This document shows positions 58,226 to 64,000 of a stretch of 64,000 bases of DNA, in pieces. Numbering within the stretch: position 1 is the stretch's first letter; every line of letters begins with the position of its first letter. Location of the stretch: assembly GCF_000002865.3 (NCBI RefSeq), contig NW_001865070.1:318012-382011 (forward strand), in the 5' to 3' direction. This DNA is from Monosiga brevicollis MX1 (Eukaryota; Opisthokonta; Choanoflagellata; Craspedida; Salpingoecidae). The notes below the pieces were generated by a model. It was not told where the DNA came from. It worked only from the letters and a program-made list of their open reading frames with translations, and did not search any database. Made by a program: the position numbers and the translations under genes.

Positions 58226-60755
58226 ATGAGCGCCATCGAGCGTCAGGTTGGTCCTCGCCCGCATCTTTGTTGACACACGGGCGAGTTGGGAAGAGAGGAG
58301 GAGCCGTGGCGACCAAGACATGTGCGAGGATGAGGCGGGGTCGCGCGAGCCAAGACCGAGGTTTAGAATCTGAAAGAGAGATGCGGGGGGTTTGGCAGAA
58401 GAGGCGTGATTTGAGTTGCTCTGAGCACCCAGCAGCTTGAAATATCACCGTGTGCCTTTTCATCTCCCTCACGCATGTTCATCGCTTTCGTGCGCAAACA
58501 GCGTGCCAAGTTGGCAGCCAAGAAGAAAGGAGCTGCCGGGAACAAGTTGAACCAAAGCGGAGCACCCTCCTCGCGTCCAGTCAGCGTCTGGTCCGCTGGC
58601 AGTCTAGGAGCGTCCACCTCGACCCAACTCTCCGACTCGATTGATCTCAGTCATCAAGACACAGCTGCCGGCTACATTGGTGTTGCCGGTGCCGACGACG
58701 AGCGCCAACGTCATGGCTCCAAGGTATACTCACACTTGCCCACGCACAACCATGCTTTTACCCCAGAGCCTTGCCCGTACTGTCGCCCAAGCCTCGAGCT
58801 TTCGATACTTTGCCGGCCGACGTCTCGGCTTTGTGGCTTCAAAGTGTAATGTCCTGCCGCTGATGTGAGGTTCTGTTTCCTTTTAGTCGCTTGCGGAGCA
58901 CATTGATGACATTGACCTGGGTGATGGTTCAGTCGCCCCCATGGCCTCTGGCTCAGCGTCTTCGTCCTCTTTTGCTGCCAAAATGTCCTCCGCTCAGCTC
59001 GATGCCTATCAGCCCCCAGATCTGCGCTTTCAGGGTGACCAGGAGACCACCAAGGCAAAAAAGGTCGTCATCCATTGCTTGTCGTGTGCAGCACTCGCCA
59101 TCCATGCCAAGACCATGAGAGTTATTCGCGACGACGGTTGCGCTCATGGCCCGCTGCACCTGCGCTGTGATGGGGACCCAAATTTGCACAGGAGGACGCC
59201 GGCTTTTCCCAGGATGACCTGGCGTCGCTGCGTGATTACATTTGTCAACCCCTTCCCATGGGACAAAAGGTATGCTGGTTGCTCGCCGTCGCGATCAGTT
59301 AGAGCTCACGGCCAGTCGCCTCACCCCGCCCATTACAAGCGCGGCCTCGAGCGTGCAATGTCATCGCGCGCCGTCGCTCGTGGTGCTCACCAAACTCTTG
59401 CTCTATACTCAGGTGCTGTGCACGATCGAGCGCCGTCGCCATGTCAACGATGCCGAAAACGAGCCCAATTTTGTCCTTCATCTGGAGATTGTCGATAGCT
59501 TCAAGGGAAAAACCTTGGTGAGAGTTTCGTGTGACGATTGGGCGCCCTCACATTTTTTTCCAACAGCGTGTTCGCCACGCGCTCACAGCTTCTCTTCCAT
59601 CCCATATTTTGTTTGTGTTGCTTCCTTCTTCCACGATCATGCATCTATCGTCAGAGTGCCGTATTGGGTGCGCGCAAGATGAAAAAGTCCAAGACGAGCT
59701 ACTACGCCATCTGCCGCATGGGCGTATACCAGCAGCCCGGCTTCCCGCTCATTGCCAAGCTGCGGTGCGTTCTTACGATCTTGAACTCTGGCTGGCGTTG
59801 GATTGGCTCTTGCTCATCGAGGGACCATGCCCGGTGTATTTCTTCACGTGCCCTGATGCTCACCGCAGGGCGAACATGATCGGGACACACTTTTCGCTTT
59901 ATGACGGTGGCATCAACCCGGCCAAGCAAGACCTGCCCGAGAACCGAGGCCGCTCGCTGCGTGAGGAGATGGCGGCCATTCAATATGAATCAAACGTTTT
60001 GGGTTTCAAGGGCCCACGAAAGATGACCGTCTATCTGCCCGCCTTGGGCAGCGAAGATGCCACCCCCATCCCCGTCGTCCCCACCAACGAGGAGGATGGC
60101 ATGTTGAGCCGCGTCAAAGCTGGCCATTCGGAAAACATCATGCTCCTTCGCAACAAAAAGCCCACTTGGAACGAACGTACGTGCACACGCTGGTGTCGGC
60201 CCGTACTAAGCGGCTTGTTTGTGCATAGGTGTGCACGTGTGTGCACGCACCTGTCGCTCTCCTGTCGTGTGAAAACAGGCCTAGTACACTTTTGGAAGTT
60301 CTCATGCATTCTATCCCCGTTGGCGCGGTGCAGAGAGCAACTCTTACGTGCTCAACTTTCATGGTCGTGTGACGGAAGCATCGGTGAAAAACTTTCAGCT
60401 TGTGCACGAGAGCAATGGTATGTCGTTTAGTTTTGCAACCACTTGCTGTTGAGGGGCTGAGCGATCTTAGGTTTCTCACCTCTGGCGGGATGTGCGCCAA
60501 CTGAGGTAGAGGAATACATTGTCTTGCAGTTTGGTCGCATCGGTGCCAACCGCTTCACCATGGACGTCCAGCACCCAATGTCAATTCTGCAGGTGCGCTT
60601 CGCGGAACCCTAGCGCACGACTCTACCCCGCCTGGCTTGCAGATACTCACCAACTCGACTTTGCGCCACCGTGCCTTCATGTTTTCATTTCAATCTTCAT
60701 CTAGGGCTTTGCGGTGTGCCTGAGCAGCTTTGATGGCAAGCTTGCCGTGGAATAG
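58226..60755 (+). CDS. TULP: Tubby-like protein
   Basis: Ten exons (58226-58246, 58502-58723, 58887-59063, 59192-59269, 59413-59517, 59655-59764, 59869-60176, 60334-60417, 60510-60592, 60705-60755) join in phase to 412 aa. The C-terminal tubby domain is complete: [102 protein letters not shown], and the end [15 protein letters not shown]. The KKSKTS and [11 protein letters not shown] strands bind PI(4,5)P2. In animals these proteins deliver membrane receptors to cilia, fitting for a flagellate. The N-terminus [17 protein letters not shown] resembles the short N-terminal helix of TULP3/TUB that binds IFT-A; its 21-base first exon is inferred from phase and likeness. The linker is Ser-rich. Confidence 0.93.
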
Positions 60756-61341
60756 GCTTGTCAGATCATGACTCATTGTATAAATCCAAATTCTGGACGG
60801 GCCGTGGTTTCAGCCTCTGATTTCCTCGTTCCGTCACGACGCTTCCTGGCGGGTGTGTGGCTCATCATGTTGTTTGATGAGGCCTTGAGATGGCCTCCGG
60901 GTCAAGCGAACAAAGAACAAACACCAGGCCGCTCCTCAAGAGCCTCGCTTTCCTTTCCTCCACACCATGCCATTGTGACTTTGTACTCTTAATTCATCCT
61001 CCGGACATTCATGCCATGCCGGCAGCCTTCGAAATGCCACAGGAACCTTTTAGTACCAACGGCAAAACTACCACACAAACAAAAGAGAAAATAAGAACAT
61101 TGGGCATCCCTTGTTGTTATAACAAGGGTTCTGAACTTTACCACAACAAGCTTTCACATTCCAGCAGCCAAAGAACCCAAACAACAACACAAAATTTGCA
61201 ATTTCCTGAATTTCCTCATTTTCACTGAATTTGGATCGACTTGTGCTGTGCTGTCTCACGGCACCTGCGCCCAAGATCGTGTCGCGTGGTGATCCCTGTT
61301 GCTGTTGGCGTGTGACAAAGCCCCTTGGCAACACCATTGCT
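60756..61341. other. Spacer between the Tubby-like and homoserine dehydrogenase genes
   Basis: Tandem plus-strand genes flank this stretch. Its second half is A/C-rich (61060-61210). No palindrome of the GTGTGAT type and no gene are seen. Confidence 0.5.
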
Positions 61342-63275
61342 ATGGCCAAATCAATTGGTGTCGTGCTCTTTGGCTGCGGAAACGTTGGTCTTACGGTCGG
61401 CAAGCGGCTCCAGGACTGCGCGGTGCGTGGCAGCTCAACTCTCATCAGATTCGCGACACGACCAGTGCTTTGGCCCTCACCTTGTGCTGCCGGGACTCCA
61501 CTCTGTGCAGGCTAGCCATGCCAAGCGCTATGGTCTGCGCTTTGACTTGCGTGCCATTGTGGACAGTCGTGGTGCGTCGTATGCACCGCTGTCGCCGGTG
61601 CTGGTCAGTGCTCGGCTCGTTGGGCTAACTTCTCGCTCTGCGTGACAGGAGCACTCTTTGATGCAGAAGCGCTCGCAAATCTCGGCGCCATTGCCGACTT
61701 TAAGCAGCAGGGCAACGTACGTGGCTTCCATTGCTGGGTCGTATGTGACTATGTACCCTAACGACGATCTGCTGTGCGTTCACTGGTCTACGTCATGTTC
61801 CACAGTCGCTGGCTCAACACGCTCAGGGTGTGAGCACTAGCGAAGACATTGCTCAGCATCTGGAACCACTGGCGTCAAGCGGTAACATCTTTGTTGACTG
61901 CACGGCGACAGATCGCATCAGTGGTACGACCAAAACCGCAGGAGCGGCTGATTACCCGTGTGGATGGTAGTGGCATTGATTTTGGGCTCTGGTGCACAAA
62001 CCATGTAGGCCAGTTGATTGAGGCCATCCAGCGAGGCGCTGGCGTCGTGTTTGCCAACAAGAAGGTTTTGACGGGAGACTGGTCCACCTTTCAGCAACTC
62101 ACGGGACCGGACGTGACGGGCCGGTACGAATTCGCGTCGGGGAGGAGGAAAGCCGCAATATGCGGCTGCTTGGTGCTGTCATGCGTGTTTCACAGCTGAC
62201 CTCGGACTTTGCGTATACTGGCGTCAAGGTGTCGGTTTGAATCTTCGGTGGGGGCGGGGTCACCCTTTGTTGCGGCAGTGAGCCGCGTTGCGGCGGCGGG
62301 AGATGCCGTGCATCGCATTCAAGGTGCGTTACCAAGGCCGAGCCCATGGTTGCCTGCATCTCAGTCAGATTGCCCAATTTTTGTTGTCTGTGCAGGCACA
62401 TTTAGTGGGACGTTGGGATTTATTACCGCTGGCCTGGATAAGGGGCGATCGCTGAGTGAACTGGTGCGAGAGGCTTACGATCTGGGCTATACGGAGCCAG
62501 ATCCGCGGTGCGTCAAACCTGTGCCGGCTCCTTGTTTGCACCTCCAAGGTGACGCGTTGCATATGGTGTCTGTTGATGATTTTTGCTCTCGCTGATAGTG
62601 ATGATCTGAGTGGCATGGACGTGGCCCGCAAGGCCCTTATCCTGGCCCGTGTTTGTGGCTGGTCCTTGGAAATGAGCGACGTTGATGTGCAGGTGAGTGA
62701 GAAGTGGGGCTAGGACACAGGCGTTGTCACAGTAGCCTGGTCAGCGTTGCCGCAGTACACTCGGTGAATGTTTCGGGGCTGATCTGCTCGGCTCGGTGGG
62801 ATCTGTTGCACTGGACTTGCGGCTCGCAGGGCTTGTATCCGGCCTCGCTGAGCGATGTGAGTGTGGCTGATTTCCTGGCGCGAATTGGCGAGCTGGATGC
62901 CGACATTGCTGCGCAACAGGAGGCGGCTGCCAAAGAAGACTGCGTGTTGCGCTATGTTGCCGAGGCTGGGCCACAGGGGTGCCAAGTGGGCCTGCGTCCT
63001 GTGCCCCGGAGCAGCCCCATTGGTGCCCTGAGCGGCACCGATAACATCCTCAACGTATGTTATTCCATAGTGGTGGCATTGATGGCCACAACCAAAAGCG
63101 TGGGGGCTGGAAGGAAGAGCCTGGCACTAAATTTTTTTTTCTTCCCATCTAGGTCCACTCGGACATCTACTCGAGCACCCCCTTGGTGATCCAGGGCAGT
63201 GGTGCTGGCGCCGACATTACGGCTGCCGGCGTTGTGGCAGATATGGTGGAGATTGCCGTGGCCCGATTCCCCTAA
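61342..63275 (+). CDS. HOM6: Homoserine dehydrogenase
   Basis: Ten exons (61342-61422, 61511-61571, 61649-61716, 61806-61923, 62009-62123, 62229-62323, 62396-62507, 62599-62692, 62830-63054, 63153-63275) give 363 aa, like the 359-aa yeast Hom6. The enzyme reduces aspartate semialdehyde to homoserine on the way to threonine and methionine. It has the Rossmann motif [83 protein letters not shown] and the end [22 protein letters not shown]. The catalytic Lys/Asp region (ADKK-like ANKK, and DDLSGMD) is intact. There is no aspartokinase or ACT domain, so it is the monofunctional fungal type. Nine introns show that it is long resident in this genome. One acceptor (caag before 62229) was chosen from the family sequence. 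Confidence 0.93.
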
Positions 63276-63367
63276 AGCTTGCCATACTATCAAAGTGTGA
63301 TTTTAATCACACATTTACTTGCCATAGCGTGTGATGCTGCTGCGTCACTCTTCGCACATGTAGCGTG

Positions 63368-63403
<36 letters not shown>

Positions 63404-64000
63404 ACGTGAAAAGTGTGTTGGTTTGGTTGAGAGAGGTTGACGTGTGATGGTGATGACAAGCCAAGCACAAATAACCCCCGCTGGGGTGGGGCTAAAGCGG
63501 CAGCGCCTCATCTCAAACGCGGAATGGATATGTTATCCAGCCCATGGCCTCCTGCTTCAATTCGGCTCTCAGCACCTATCTCATGTCGCATACCAGCCAA
63601 CCCTCCCCTTCCCCAGCCAGCACCCGCCCCCCCCCCACACCTCTTAACCCAAAAAATTCCAAGTAGAACAAGCCATTATTCAGCTGAAAAAATTTAATTT
63701 TGAGCAAGCTGACAACAGCAACAGCAACAAAACAACATCAACTTTTCCACTTTTTTTTTCCCTTACGACTTTGAACGTTGAAAGGCACATTTGAGGTAAA
63801 AAAACAAAAAAAAGAGAGAAAGCGAGAGGGAGAGAGAAGGAACTCTGCTTCCTGAAACTAAAGACCCCCCCCGGTGCCTGTGCCTGTGCCTGTGCTTGTG
63901 CGTCCCTCCTCTGCCTGACCCCCGCTGCCTGCCTGGCGGGCTGGCTCGTGGCCTGCGTGTGTGTCGTGGTCTGGGTCTTTGGCGCTTCGGCTCTTGGACC
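63276..64000. other. Right-edge spacer
   Basis: After the homoserine dehydrogenase stop come the palindrome at 63292-63320, a GT tract at 63369-63400, C- and A-runs, and CCTGTG repeats near 63876-63898. No gene is seen before the window ends. Confidence 0.5.
63292..63320. promoter_or_regulatory. Palindromic GTGTGAT-type element (copy G, best copy)
   Basis: GTGTGATTTTAATCACAC is a perfect palindrome of 7-base arms around TTTA, with AAA before it and ATTTACTT after it. It begins about 20 bases after the homoserine dehydrogenase stop codon. Confidence 0.55.

Overview
This window looks like nuclear DNA from a unicellular relative of animals, most probably a choanoflagellate such as Monosiga brevicollis. 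That assignment is inference. It rests on many short introns (about 60-150 bp) with GT-AG ends, a GC-rich coding sequence, closely packed genes often in divergent pairs, animal-type orthologues (NUP160, CDC37, DCUN1D, Tubby-like, RNF121, ACAD11), a receptor-like protein with a tyrosine-motif tail, a PTB-domain protein, and a retained homoserine dehydrogenase. I see no transposon, retrovirus-like element or CRISPR array. Two assembly gaps (N runs) lie in CT/GA repeats.

Layout. 1-386: 3' end of an unknown gene (+). 1165-4649: ACAD11 (+). 5052-6732: PX-domain protein (-). 7878-9555: UGP2 (+). 9904-11558: PSMD14/RPN11 (-). 12382-20662: NUP160 (+). 21262-23283: RNF121-like E3 (-). 24326-26032: single-pass receptor-like protein (+). 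26668-28726: CDC37 (-). 29526-31935: mitochondrial-type DnaJ (-). 32736-33575: mucin-like protein (+). 33903-36041: endonuclease/exonuclease/phosphatase-fold protein (-). 36262-36333: tRNA-Gln(CTG) (+). 36823-38078: EndoG-like nuclease (-). 39025-41407: secreted Ntn-hydrolase-like protein (+). 41843-43319: DCUN1D (-). 44208-46122: unknown multi-pass membrane protein (-). 47154-49319: squalene synthase (+). 49793-52421: helix-repeat/Costars/LIM protein (-). 53240-53893: APC11 (+). 54922-56319: PTB-domain protein (+). 56551-57381: JmjC protein (-). 58226-60755: Tubby-like protein (+). 61342-63275: homoserine dehydrogenase (+).

The genes do not form one pathway. They are housekeeping genes of protein turnover (PSMD14, APC11, DCUN1D, RNF121), chaperoning (CDC37, DnaJ), metabolism (ACAD11, UGP2, squalene synthase, homoserine dehydrogenase) and signalling or cytoskeleton (receptor, PTB, Tubby, PX, Costars/LIM). 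For most spliced genes I joined exons by hand: splice phases agreed and the protein aligned with the remembered family sequence from end to end, but no search was run.

The most interesting unexplained signal is a short palindrome built on GTGTGAT...ATCACAC with flanking AAAG/CTTT. It occurs near 7196, 23677, 46700, 53011, 57695 and 63292, plus an AT-rich relative near 12046. Six of these seven places are the spacers between divergently transcribed genes, often close to GA/CT tracts. It looks like a shared promoter element. The second is the gene at 49793-52421, which joins about two dozen charged octad repeats to a Costars and a LIM domain.
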